Shown: positions 6,988 to 14,930, counted from the stretch's first letter. The stretch is DNA of 16,854 nucleotides from Bacillota bacterium (GCA_023431045.1 JAEYXZ010000119.1:1-16854), one strand, 5' to 3'. Program-made: numbers and translations. Notes: generated from the letters alone by a model not told the origin.

Positions 6988-8382
6988 TTAAGCTTCCTTA
7001 GCTTTAAGCTTATTGATTTTATTGACGTAAGCATCGATATCAAACTTCTTTTCTAAACCACTTGCTGCCATATAACGCACTTTACCGAAGATCTTACGTT
7101 CAACCCATGGTTTATCATGTTTTCCAAAACACCATGCAATGTTGGCATAGGAATTGGCATCTCTGCCATCAATAAAGTATTTATTATTTAACTCAATGAT
7201 GGTTTCATAGGCTGACTTCATGTTGAGTGACCACTCCATGATCTTTTTTGCCCAATACATTCTCATGTAGTTAGCCATAAATCCAGTAATCCGCATTTCA
7301 TCCATTGCAGCATTAAAATATATATCATGAGTCTGACTTTGTTCAATATCAGTCTTTGTATAAACCCATTCCCTTTGATCTTCTTGATGTAGTTCTAAAC
7401 TCTTTAACGCCCATGCTTCAGTCATGGTTTCGTATTGATCATAGCCCTCATTATAAACAACATAATTGAAGGCAAGTTCTCTTCTAACAACTAGTTGTTC
7501 GATGAATCCATCATAGAGTTCACGATGCGTTTCATTTGTTTGTAACCATTGTTGGACTTTACGAATAATCTCTTGTACGGAAATTTGTCCAAAGTGAAGA
7601 TACATCGATAAGTAGGATTGAATCCCTAAAGAAGGATCAGAACGCTTATCATACTGAATTAAGTAATGATTTAGGAAATAATCAAGATGTTCTAATGCTT
7701 GATGATATCCCCCTTGATACTGATGATAAGATTGAATGCTTTGATCAATTTGAAGATGATTTAAGATGAAATCAATATTTTTTAAATTGGCATCACTTTT
7801 AATATTCAAATCATTGCGATGATCGACCGCTTTTAATCCATCGTAATCAAGATATGTAGAAAGTTTTTGCATCAAACTTCGTCTGATTGCATACGCCCCA
7901 TAAGCTTCCTTTGGGTAAGCATTTAGAACCGGTATTACGACATCGGATTCAATCTCAACAACATCAAGTGATAGTTTTTGTTGCCAAATCATATGGATTA
8001 AGTCTTTTCGCCACTTTAATTGGTTTTTTAAGTATCCACGATCCATGATGAGTTTTGCTGCATTTTTACAAAGGTTAAAAATATTATTAATTGGGTTACC
8101 TATTCTTAAGATAAAACCAATTCCCATGGATGTGAGTTTTTCTTCAACTTCTTTTAATCCTTCAAGCATGAACTGATAATGTCTTCGATTTGCCCCCAAA
8201 TAACCATCCGTTAAATTGAAACAAACAACAACCGGTAGACCTAAAAAATTCGCTGATTCGATAGCATAATTAAGTGCGTGATTGTATTCGACTCTTTGAG
8301 ATTGTTGCATCCAATAAAGGACATATTGTTTATGTTCATGGCCATATTGATGGATCCATTCTTTGATACGATCTTTATGCAT
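6988..8382 (-). CDS. phr: Class II cyclobutane pyrimidine dimer photolyase
   Basis: This is a 464-residue FAD enzyme that splits UV-induced cyclobutane pyrimidine dimers using blue or near-UV light. The N-terminal half (about 18-190) is the Rossmann-like antenna domain. The C-terminal half carries class II hallmarks: VVRRELAFNYVVYN (298-311), MDEMRITGFMANYMRMYWAKK (360-380), NKYFIDGRDANSYANIAWCF (400-419) and KHDKPWVERKIFGKVRYM (421-438). Tryptophans at 377, 384 and 417 are candidates for the electron-transfer chain. Length matches the family. ATG at 8380-8382 is preceded by AAGAGG at 5 bases. It appears monocistronic, with a TATAAT promoter upstream and terminators on both sides. No domain is missing, so it should be functional provided FAD is available. 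Confidence 0.95.
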   Translation of the reverse strand: MHKDRIKEWIHQYGHEHKQYVLYWMQQSQRVEYNHALNYAIESANFLGLPVVVCFNLTDGYLGANRRHYQFMLEGLKEVEEKLTSMGIGFILRIGNPINNIFNLCKNAAKLIMDRGYLKNQLKWRKDLIHMIWQQKLSLDVVEIESDVVIPVLNAYPKEAYGAYAIRRSLMQKLSTYLDYDGLKAVDHRNDLNIKSDANLKNIDFILNHLQIDQSIQSYHQYQGGYHQALEHLDYFLNHYLIQYDKRSDPSLGIQSYLSMYLHFGQISVQEIIRKVQQWLQTNETHRELYDGFIEQLVVRRELAFNYVVYNEGYDQYETMTEAWALKSLELHQEDQREWVYTKTDIEQSQTHDIYFNAAMDEMRITGFMANYMRMYWAKKIMEWSLNMKSAYETIIELNNKYFIDGRDANSYANIAWCFGKHDKPWVERKIFGKVRYMAASGLEKKFDIDAYVNKINKLKAKEA

Positions 8383-8415
8383 AATAACCTCTTAGACTTT
8401 TCATAGCCTACTTCC

Positions 8416-8443
8416 ATTATACTTTAAATAATTCTGTATTAAA
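8416..8443 (-). promoter_or_regulatory. Promoter of the photolyase gene
   Basis: On the minus strand a perfect TATAAT (8416-8421) is preceded at 16 bases by TTTAAT (8438-8443), a weak -35. The leader would be about 25-30 bases. Confidence 0.5.
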
Positions 8444-8454
8444 TGATATATCGG

Positions 8455-8487
8455 TTGTTTCAACAATTTATGTCATACTTGAAGTAT
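8455..8487. promoter_or_regulatory. Two small palindromes upstream of the photolyase promoter
   Basis: TTGTT-TC-AACAA (8455-8466) and ATACTT-G-AAGTAT (8475-8487) are both perfect inverted repeats. They lie just upstream of the photolyase -35 element and downstream of the lipoprotein terminator. Either could bind a regulator. Neither resembles the Gram-positive LexA box (GAAC-N4-GTTC). Confidence 0.25.
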
Positions 8488-8503
8488 TCATCAATAATCA
8501 ACG

Positions 8504-8540
8504 AAAAAAAAAGCACACTGCATGATATGCACTGTGCCTT
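8504..8540 (-). terminator. Intrinsic terminator of the large lipoprotein gene
   Basis: GCACACTGCAT (8513-8523) and ATGCACTGTGC (8527-8537) pair at 10 of 11 positions around a three-base loop. On the minus strand the stem is followed by nine T residues (8504-8512). It lies about 16 bases past the lipoprotein stop. Confidence 0.9.
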
Positions 8541-8555
8541 AATAATTACTAATTC

Positions 8556-11500
8556 TTAAACAATTTCATCCCATTGAGCAAATAGGAATGTTCTTTCGAA
8601 TGGTGTTTGATCATATGAATATTCAGCATCAAATTCGAACCATCCAACAAATGTATATCCTTCTCTTGGTTCTGGTATCGGTAGTGTGAAGTCATCATTT
8701 AAATCATACTCCACAACAGTTAAGTTAGTTCCAAATGGTACAGTATACTCATTTCCTCCCAATTGAATGATCGTTTGATCACTTAGTCTAAATTCATACC
8801 ACCAACCGAAGTTTATGAGCTCGACAACTGTAAGTTCACCAATATCCAATGGTTGTGCTGTGAAACTAATTTGAAAAGTCATAATATTTAATGCTCCTAA
8901 TCTACCTTCATTTGTTACAAAATTAGAATTAAGGTAGAAGCCAATGATTGATTCCCCTGGATTAAACCCACTCATTGTGACTTCTGATAATATCATGTCA
9001 TAGATGTTTAATACAAACATTCGGTGATCAGATGTAATTAAAACTCTCTGATTCCAACTGATATTATAAATACCAACTAAAGTTTCATTTTCATTCAATT
9101 CTAAATCGATACTTGGAGTGATATCATTTGTTAATAAATCAATAACATAGCGACGACCTTCTGTAGAATACAGATTATAAATCATATACCCACTTAAACT
9201 AACTTCACCTAACATTAACTCGTCACCCGCAAGATGACTTGATAAATCGGTGACAATCAAAGAACTCATTTCACTTTCTTTTTCGACGACATAAATACCT
9301 GAATCTGTAACAACAACAAAATGATTGTCAAAAGAATAATACTCATCTAAGAAACCCACGACTAAGATAAGTTTATTGAACGTAATGTTTGTTTCATAAC
9401 TCGTTACGAGCTCAGATGTGAATTCAAAATGTTTAATACTACCATCATTTAAGAAGATGAATAAACCTGTAGTTTCTGTTTGAATCTTAACGATGGATTG
9501 TCCTTCAGTAAGATTTAACTTATTCGTGATGTCTTTCGCTTGATTAATTAGCTCAAAATTATGATTAATATTAGAATAATATCCCCAAACAAAAACTCGG
9601 TTTTCACTCGTTAATAATGATTTACGAGCAGAGTCTTGAGACATATCAATAACCATCTCACCTGGCATTAAGTTTAATACTTCATTCATATCAATCGCAA
9701 AATTATATTGATCCGTATTATCAAAACCTAAACCGAGAGCACCATCGTAATTCGAACCACTAACAACAAATTCACCCGTAGTTAAATAACCAAACACTTG
9801 ATTTCCACTTGCGTAAAGCGTGCTGAATGATGCGTCAATAACATCTTGATAATAATAGACCTCAATTTTTTCTGATTCAACTGTTACATAGAGTGTTAGG
9901 TCACCTAAAACCAATTCCTCCATATCAAGTGGTATCGTGAGATCTAAATCAGTGAAAACACCTGTAATTTCATATCCAGGAAAAACTTGAAAATCAATAT
10001 GACCAAACATCGTTGTTGCCATGACATCGATAACCTCGATATGTTCTAAATCCATCATGATGGTTATTTGATATTCAATTGGAGTCATATGAGCATCTAA
10101 AGTCGTTCCATCTTTTAAGACTTTATTGAACATAAACTGGACATAATTATCTTCATCATCCATATAATACCATCCCAAGAATTCATAATGTTCAACGATT
10201 GGGTCTTTCATGTCTGGAACTTCATTCAATGGGACATAATATGGTTCAAAATTACCAAAGATATTAAGATAAACCGTATAATGTGTATCGACAAATCCAG
10301 GATATAAGACCATGTTATCGGTCGTTAATTCATAAGTCCATAAAGTCGTCAGTTCTTCATCAAGATACCATCCATCAAAAGTTTTATACATTGGATCTTC
10401 TGGAATATAAACATATGGATCAAATTCTGCTAAAACGAGTACTTCATGATGAATGATTCCAAATGAACTAGCTTCCACTAAATATAGTTCTAAGCCTTGC
10501 TCGCCAAAACCAACTTCATAAAGCCCAAGATTGGTCTTAAACATTAAGAAGAACATATTAAAGAGAACATCCAATAAAACTTCATCCTCTTGGAGTAATG
10601 ACGTCAAATCAATCTCATGGAACGCTAACTCATCGCCTACTTCGGTTTCATTAGAGCCAATTAAAAAGAATCTGCCTTCACTTGTCATCACAAACATTGG
10701 ATCAAAAAGATTGGTAATTGTTTCATTTTCGTTTAAATTGAATTCAGCTGAAACATCCGTGTAGATGATCATTTCAGGAATTTCATTCTCATCTTGATTA
10801 ACAAATTCTGGTACCAAGAGACGACCTTCACTGGTGAGGATGACTCCGCCACCAAATACATCGACAACCATTTCTTCTAAATTAAGTCCTAAAGTAAGTG
10901 GCACTTGCATCGAAAGTGGGACTCCAGAATTGTCTTGGAATTGTGCGAAATGATAAGTATCTTCCATTAACACATGAACCGCACTGTCTTGAGAAAATAC
11001 AGCTTGAATAGTTAAACCTGTTGGTAAGTTTAAATCTTCGGTGACATTCACAAAATTTTTATTTAGGAATGCATCATATAAGAAAATTTCTTCATCTAAT
11101 CGGTAAGATAAACTCACAGAAAACTCGCCAAATCCAAACATCATTCCCCAACTGAAGTTAACGTCAGTTACTGGTGCGTTCAGTTGATAAGCTTCTTCGT
11201 GTTCAAAACGATGAACACCTTGATTGGTAAATATTAAACTAAAGGTACCAAAACTTGCAACTTTCGTTGGAATTTCTTCAGGTGAAAAATCAAATTGGTC
11301 TGTAATATCAACTGGCATGTTGGCATATACAGCTTCTTCGATAAAGTTTAAGTATCCCCAAATAAAAATTCTTCCTTCATTACTTAAGGCAATCGCAAGT
11401 TCACCAAAAAGATCAATTTCGACAATCATTTCATTTTCTTCAAGTAAGAATAGTTGCGTGATATTAACAAATTCATCTTGTCCGTTAAATGAACCATTCC

Positions 11501-12857
11501 CGATCAGACCTAAACTGCCTTCACCTCTTGTTAAAACAAATCCATCACTTGTTAGAATGACATCATTATCATCTAACGATTTTATTTGTTGTACTTGATA
11601 ATCCTTTTGACCATAATAATAAACATCATAATATGGTGAGTATCGTGCATAAAGTGTTAAGTCTCCAGATGAACCCATGAATACTGATTCAAGGCGATCT
11701 CCACCTTCTAATTCATCAAACCATCCGATAAAGGCATAATCTTCTAAATTCGCAATTGGTAAATCAAACGTTGTTGATTCAACAGTATATGTATCAATTG
11801 AGGATCCAACCATCGTTCCATCACCGAGTTCATAAGTGATATCAAATTGGATTGCTTCCCATTTAGCATAAATCGTCTTATCGCCTGTTGTACTCGTCGT
11901 AATTTGTGTGATTGGTGTTGTCATTGCTTCATTACTAAACCAACCGATGAATGTATAGTTTTCTTTGGTTGGTATTTGGAAAACAATATTTCCAGATGTC
12001 ACTTCATAACTCATTGGATTAGGATTTTCAACACCATCCATATGAATATAAGTGATGGTGTATGAATGGGCATCAAAACGAGCATATAAAACCATATTGT
12101 TTGCTTCATCAAATGTCAACGTTGTTACCTCATTACCGCCTTCTAAAGCGGTAAACCATCCGATAAATTCATAACCAGAAAGTGTAGCATCTGTTAGAAT
12201 ATGATCTGCTGTTGTGATATTAAAATGAGCAGGATTCGTGTGGGTAGCACCATTTAGATTCATATACGTTATGGTATATGTCATGAGGTCCCAATCGACA
12301 TATAAACTGATGTTGGAATTAACTAAATCAAGATCAAAATCCCACATCTCATCCAATGTTTCATCAGTAAACCAACCACCAGAAACATACCCTGCATCAG
12401 GTGATAGTTCAGTCAGTGGTGTCACTTTACTTCCCTCATCAACAACCTTGGTTTCAAGTAACTCATCGCCATCATAGAAACTCACTGTATATGTCACTTC
12501 TTCAAGTGCTTCAACAACAACCATAAAATCGTGTTCGTGTTCTTCTTCATCAAGTTTAAATGTTGCCGTTAAAGTTACGGTGACATCACCAGTTTCGTTA
12601 TCTGGTCTAGTCACTAAACCAGTGATAGAGATGACATTTGGATGTGAGGATACCCAAGTGATTGTAACTGTCATACCTTCTACTTCAACTGAAGTTGGAA
12701 GGATAAAATCATCATTCACAGTAGGTGCTAGTTCGACCTCTGCTTGAGCTGCAAGAAAGACTGCTTCATAATCAATGGTTCCTTCTGGTGTACATGCAAC
12801 CAAAAAGAACACCATCATTAAAAACATGGACGTACAAAAAAGTTTCATTCGATTCAT
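8556..12857 (-). CDS. Large surface lipoprotein with InlB-type B-repeats and two RCC1-like propeller modules
   Basis: This 1433-residue exported lipoprotein has no recognised specific function. The N-terminus is a signal peptide with lipobox LVAC, so C22 should be lipidated. Residues about 30-116 form an atrophied bacterial Ig-like domain (WVSSHPNVISITGLVTRP). Four Flg_new/InlB-type B-repeats follow (about 122-190, 192-262, 264-333, 336-405), each with a G-Y-x-F-x-G-W-F core. Residues about 407-800 carry eight RCC1-like motifs of the 'LTSEGRxFxxG' kind. Three further B-repeats lie at about 803-856, 857-922 and 926-993, a second set of eight RCC1-like motifs at 1000-1370, and a final B-repeat at 1377-1429. 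The protein is rich in Asp/Glu and lacks a C-terminal anchor. ATG at 12855-12857 follows AGGGGGG at 7 bases. Adhesion or surface binding is inferred from the domains only. Promoter evidence is weak (TTGATA at 12914-12919 on minus, poor -10). It appears monocistronic. Confidence 0.88.
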   Translation of the reverse strand: MNRMKLFCTSMFLMMVFFLVACTPEGTIDYEAVFLAAQAEVELAPTVNDDFILPTSVEVEGMTVTITWVSSHPNVISITGLVTRPDNETGDVTVTLTATFKLDEEEHEHDFMVVVEALEEVTYTVSFYDGDELLETKVVDEGSKVTPLTELSPDAGYVSGGWFTDETLDEMWDFDLDLVNSNISLYVDWDLMTYTITYMNLNGATHTNPAHFNITTADHILTDATLSGYEFIGWFTALEGGNEVTTLTFDEANNMVLYARFDAHSYTITYIHMDGVENPNPMSYEVTSGNIVFQIPTKENYTFIGWFSNEAMTTPITQITTSTTGDKTIYAKWEAIQFDITYELGDGTMVGSSIDTYTVESTTFDLPIANLEDYAFIGWFDELEGGDRLESVFMGSSGDLTLYARYSPYYDVYYYGQKDYQVQQIKSLDDNDVILTSDGFVLTRGEGSLGLIGNGSFNGQDEFVNITQLFLLEENEMIVEIDLFGELAIALSNEGRIFIWGYLNFIEEAVYANMPVDITDQFDFSPEEIPTKVASFGTFSLIFTNQGVHRFEHEEAYQLNAPVTDVNFSWGMMFGFGEFSVSLSYRLDEEIFLYDAFLNKNFVNVTEDLNLPTGLTIQAVFSQDSAVHVLMEDTYHFAQFQDNSGVPLSMQVPLTLGLNLEEMVVDVFGGGVILTSEGRLLVPEFVNQDENEIPEMIIYTDVSAEFNLNENETITNLFDPMFVMTSEGRFFLIGSNETEVGDELAFHEIDLTSLLQEDEVLLDVLFNMFFLMFKTNLGLYEVGFGEQGLELYLVEASSFGIIHHEVLVLAEFDPYVYIPEDPMYKTFDGWYLDEELTTLWTYELTTDNMVLYPGFVDTHYTVYLNIFGNFEPYYVPLNEVPDMKDPIVEHYEFLGWYYMDDEDNYVQFMFNKVLKDGTTLDAHMTPIEYQITIMMDLEHIEVIDVMATTMFGHIDFQVFPGYEITGVFTDLDLTIPLDMEELVLGDLTLYVTVESEKIEVYYYQDVIDASFSTLYASGNQVFGYLTTGEFVVSGSNYDGALGLGFDNTDQYNFAIDMNEVLNLMPGEMVIDMSQDSARKSLLTSENRVFVWGYYSNINHNFELINQAKDITNKLNLTEGQSIVKIQTETTGLFIFLNDGSIKHFEFTSELVTSYETNITFNKLILVVGFLDEYYSFDNHFVVVTDSGIYVVEKESEMSSLIVTDLSSHLAGDELMLGEVSLSGYMIYNLYSTEGRRYVIDLLTNDITPSIDLELNENETLVGIYNISWNQRVLITSDHRMFVLNIYDMILSEVTMSGFNPGESIIGFYLNSNFVTNEGRLGALNIMTFQISFTAQPLDIGELTVVELINFGWWYEFRLSDQTIIQLGGNEYTVPFGTNLTVVEYDLNDDFTLPIPEPREGYTFVGWFEFDAEYSYDQTPFERTFLFAQWDEIV
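8571..9869 (-). repeat. Module copy B: RCC1-like propeller plus B-repeat (lipoprotein residues 997-1429)
   Basis: The copy opens with IEVYYYQD and has RCC1-like motifs at about residues 1022, 1080, 1131, 1180, 1228, 1272, 1313 and 1354, such as LLTSENRVFVWG and VLITSDHRMFVLN. It ends with the B-repeat YTFVGWFEFD. It is a diverged counterpart of copy A. Confidence 0.65.
10290..11639 (-). repeat. Module copy A: RCC1-like propeller plus B-repeat (lipoprotein residues 407-856)
   Basis: The copy opens with YYDVYYYGQ and has RCC1-like strand motifs at about residues 434, 489, 541, 580, 628, 673, 723 and 772, then a closing B-repeat with TFDGWYLDEELTTLW. It aligns in order with copy B: VYYY at the start, G-L-I-G-N-G versus G-L-G-F-D-N after the first blade, and EMIVEI versus EMVIDM before the second. 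Confidence 0.65.
11643..12494 (-). repeat. Cluster of four Flg_new/InlB-type B-repeats in the lipoprotein
   Basis: Four tandem units of about 70 residues (protein residues 122-405) share the pattern Y-T-[IV]-[ST]-[FY], a variable loop, G-Y-x-F-I-G-W-F, and a closing [LI]-Y-[AV]-[RKD]-[WF]. The underlying DNA repeats are diverged: the G-W-F segments read aaccatccgat or aaccaaccgat on plus. This suggests old duplications rather than recent, slippage-prone ones. Confidence 0.75.
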
Positions 12858-12944
12858 TTATTATCCCCCCTAAATTTTTAGGCTTACTTCATATTTATCA
12901 TAAATGATTTGAATATCAAATGAATTTGCTTGAAAAGACAAATA

Positions 12945-12978
12945 TAAAAAAATAACACACCTCAAATTAAGAAGTGTG
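12945..12978 (-). terminator. Intrinsic terminator of the tyrosine-phosphatase-like gene
   Basis: CACACCTC (12956-12963) pairs with GAAGTGTG (12971-12978), with one G-U pair in the minus-strand RNA and a 7-base loop. It is followed on minus by TTATTTTTTT (12946-12955). The stem contains the phosphatase stop codon (12962-12964). It insulates the lipoprotein gene from upstream transcription. Confidence 0.82.
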
Positions 12979-13687
12979 ATTTAAAGTTTTCAATCATTGT
13001 TTTTGTGATTCCAAAATGCTTCTCAAAGTAGTGATCAAAATCTCCATATCGGTTTTTGATTTCATTGATAAAGCTTCTGATGTAAAGTTCCTTGACGCGA
13101 TGCATCGGTTCTAGTTTCGCAATCACTTCTTCATTAAACTGATGATCTTCTCGCATCGATTGATTCCCATCAAGGACAACTTTTGGATCTATTAATAAAT
13201 ACTCTTTGATAATAGCTTCCTCATCAAAATCGAGAATCTCCATCAAAATCGCACCTAAAACACCAGTTCTATCCTTTCCGGCATGACAATGAAAAAGAAA
13301 AGATTCCTGTTCAGTAACCAATGAAACCAAGGCATCCTTGATGACTGGAGAGGTGACCAAATGATCTTGATAAAAAGTTAACATGAAATCATCAATATTC
13401 CCATTGGAAAGTTTGACAAATAAATCCTTATCAAATTTACCAACCTTAGTTTGTGGAATTGCGAAGTGTTTAATACGAATCCCATCAATTTTGAAATCAC
13501 GCTTGATTTCGTGGTCATTTCTTAAATCATAAATTGATTTAATATGGTTTTCATGGAGTTTATCGAAGTCAGGTTTTGATTCATCTGAAATATACCCACT
13601 TCGAAAAATGGTATTTAGTTTAATGATTCTTCCGTCTTTATTTTTTAAACCTTTGGCAAGTGGTCTGAAATTTCTAATTATCTGCAT
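12962..13687 (-). CDS. Tyrosine-protein-phosphatase-like enzyme (Tyr_phosphatase3 / dual-specificity fold)
   Basis: This is a 241-residue cytosolic phosphatase-like protein. The catalytic P-loop CHAGKDRTG begins at C134 and has R140 (CX5R), matching cysteine phosphatases of the bacterial PF13350-type family. N-terminal features fit the same family: FRPL near residue 8, FRSGYIS (28-34) and IYDLRNDHE (52-60). The substrate might be phosphotyrosine, a phosphoinositide-like compound or another phosphoester; sequence alone does not say. An upstream in-frame ATG would extend the frame to 13753, but AAGGAGG lies 8 bases before the ATG at 13685-13687, and the promoter -10 at 13718-13723 is inside that extension, so the shorter start is clearly preferred. 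It diverges from the diguanylate cyclase. It forms a single-gene unit with a terminator at its stop. Confidence 0.88.
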   Translation of the reverse strand: MQIIRNFRPLAKGLKNKDGRIIKLNTIFRSGYISDESKPDFDKLHENHIKSIYDLRNDHEIKRDFKIDGIRIKHFAIPQTKVGKFDKDLFVKLSNGNIDDFMLTFYQDHLVTSPVIKDALVSLVTEQESFLFHCHAGKDRTGVLGAILMEILDFDEEAIIKEYLLIDPKVVLDGNQSMREDHQFNEEVIAKLEPMHRVKELYIRSFINEIKNRYGDFDHYFEKHFGITKTMIENFKSHFLI

Positions 13688-13717
13688 TGATGTCTCCTCC
13701 TTGAAGTCATTATTCTC

Positions 13718-13746
13718 ATTATATCGAAAAATGAAACAACATACAA
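13718..13746 (-). promoter_or_regulatory. Promoter of the tyrosine-phosphatase-like gene
   Basis: On the minus strand, TTGTAT (13741-13746) and a perfect TATAAT (13718-13723) are 17 bases apart. The same -35 hexamer and spacing occur at the EIIC promoter. The leader would be about 25 bases. Confidence 0.72.
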
Positions 13747-13804
13747 ATACCAACTTTAGGTTTTCTAGGTGTTGTGCAATTTGGGAGTAGTAGAAATATT
13801 AGTA

Positions 13805-13813
13805 TGCTAAAAT
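13805..13813 (+). promoter_or_regulatory. Extended -10 promoter element of the diguanylate cyclase gene
   Basis: TGCTAAAAT (TGn plus TAAAAT at 13808-13813) is an extended -10 without a well-spaced -35. Transcription would begin near 13820, upstream of the ATG at 13852 but downstream of two more distal in-frame ATGs. Confidence 0.4.
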
Positions 13814-13851
13814 ATTATTCAAGAAAGATTAGCCAAAGGAAAGGGAGACCG

Positions 13852-14904
13852 ATGGACTTAATTGATCACGTTAATGAAACTGCTAAAAGACAATACAGTG
13901 AACAGTCAAACTTAGTCTATTTAAGTGCCTTTTTTGCATATTTCGCGATTATCCCACTATTTATGATTGTTGGAAATCCAACTCTTATTGTTTTTTGTTT
14001 AATCTCAATGCTTTCAAGTGGAATTGCCGTTATTTTAAATAGAAACTCTAGATATGGACTAGCTTCTCTCATATTTATCACAACCATGACGATTCATACC
14101 ATTGTTCAAGTCATCATTTTAGGACTTGATGGTGGCTTTACATATTACTTCTTTAATATGAGTATTTTGATTGTCTTTACGAAATGGAAATCAATATACA
14201 AAATGCTTGGTGTGTTCTTAGAAATCACAGCCTTCATCAGTGTATCAATCTATGCACTCAACAACTTCCCCCTTACAACGATCGATTTAACCATGACAAT
14301 CATCCTACATATCATGAACCTTTTGTTAAATATTGCAGGAGTTGCAAATTCTGCTAACCATTATTTACTCATTGCTAAAAAAGCACAAATCAATCTCTTA
14401 GAATTTGCACAGACCGATTATTTAACAAAATTACCTAACCGTGCTGCTTTCCAACATTTCACCGATAAATTAAAACTTGATAGCACAATCAATATTCAAA
14501 ATTATGCTGTCATTATGATTGATATCGACCACTTTAAAAAAGTTAATGACCGCTTTGGTCATCAAGTTGGTGACAAGGTATTAATTCAGATTGCTAATCA
14601 TTTTGAATGTTTTAGAGCACAAAATGACTTTCTTGCTAGATATGGTGGTGAAGAATTTGTCTTTATTCGCTATATCGATAATGATGAAGAACTCAAAGTC
14701 TTTGCAGAATCATTAAGAAAATCCGTTGAGGATGCATCATTTATGATCGATGGACATCAAATACAATTAACGATTAGTTTAGGTGTTCTGTTCGATCAAC
14801 AAAAAGAATTACTTAAAATGTTTCCAATTGATTTAGTCGATGAATTGCTTTACCAAGCGAAACGTGAAGGTCGTAATAAAGTCATATATAGTACATCAAT
14901 ATAA
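13852..14904 (+). CDS. Membrane-anchored diguanylate cyclase (GGDEF domain)
   Basis: This 350-residue protein has about six N-terminal membrane helices (residues about 23-170) and a C-terminal GGDEF domain (about 186-345). It would condense two GTP into cyclic di-GMP at the inner membrane face. Catalytic features are intact: TDYLTKLPNR at the domain start, MIDIDHFKKVND with metal-binding aspartate 224, and RYGGEEF with GGEEF at about 265-269. The inhibitory RxxD motif expected five residues before GGEEF is not canonical: the sequence is RAQND, with arginine one residue too far away. No EAL or HD-GYP domain is fused. The helical region is not a sensory domain I can name. Start: in-frame ATGs at 13774 and 13804 exist, but GGGAG (13843-13847) precedes the ATG at 13852 and the -10 element lies at 13808-13813. 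It converges on the acetyltransferase gene. Confidence 0.9.
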   Translation: MDLIDHVNETAKRQYSEQSNLVYLSAFFAYFAIIPLFMIVGNPTLIVFCLISMLSSGIAVILNRNSRYGLASLIFITTMTIHTIVQVIILGLDGGFTYYFFNMSILIVFTKWKSIYKMLGVFLEITAFISVSIYALNNFPLTTIDLTMTIILHIMNLLLNIAGVANSANHYLLIAKKAQINLLEFAQTDYLTKLPNRAAFQHFTDKLKLDSTINIQNYAVIMIDIDHFKKVNDRFGHQVGDKVLIQIANHFECFRAQNDFLARYGGEEFVFIRYIDNDEELKVFAESLRKSVEDASFMIDGHQIQLTISLGVLFDQQKELLKMFPIDLVDELLYQAKREGRNKVIYSTSI

Positions 14905-14930
14905 AATCCTCAATCGAGGATTTTTATTTT
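14903..14930. terminator. Bidirectional intrinsic terminator between the GGDEF and acetyltransferase genes
   Basis: AAAATCCTC (14903-14911) pairs perfectly with GAGGATTTT (14916-14924) around AATC. TTTTTATTTT follows on plus. On minus the run is the weaker TTTTATAT. It overlaps the GGDEF stop codon and ends at the acetyltransferase stop. Confidence 0.85.

Noticed and set aside
8383..8555. LexA/SOS box controlling the photolyase
   Set aside because: No GAAC-N4-GTTC-like site is present between the lipoprotein stop and the photolyase start.
10531..12477. Several plus-strand open frames of 70-124 codons opposite the lipoprotein gene
   Set aside because: They have low-complexity serine/asparagine-rich translations, no ribosome binding sites, and lie wholly antisense to a well-supported gene.
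8556..12857. Repetitive lipoprotein gene considered as a CRISPR-like or tandem DNA repeat array
   Set aside because: Repetition is at protein level only. DNA units are diverged, about 210 bases apart, in one continuous reading frame, and there are no identical short repeats with unique spacers.
12858..12960. Cyclic di-GMP (GEMM-type) riboswitch upstream of the lipoprotein, suggested by the nearby diguanylate cyclase
   Set aside because: The stretch is very AT-rich and contains none of the conserved GEMM core sequence. It is accounted for by the phosphatase terminator and the lipoprotein promoter and leader region.
13688..13753. N-terminal extension of the tyrosine-phosphatase-like gene to an upstream ATG
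   Set aside because: The AAGGAGG site fits the ATG at 13685-13687, and the extension spans the perfect TATAAT promoter element. The added residues do not resemble the family.
13774..13851. N-terminal extension of the GGDEF gene (ATG at 13774 or 13804)
   Set aside because: No ribosome binding site precedes these codons, and an extended -10 element at 13805-13813 lies inside the extension. ATG at 13852 has a purine-rich GGGAG site.
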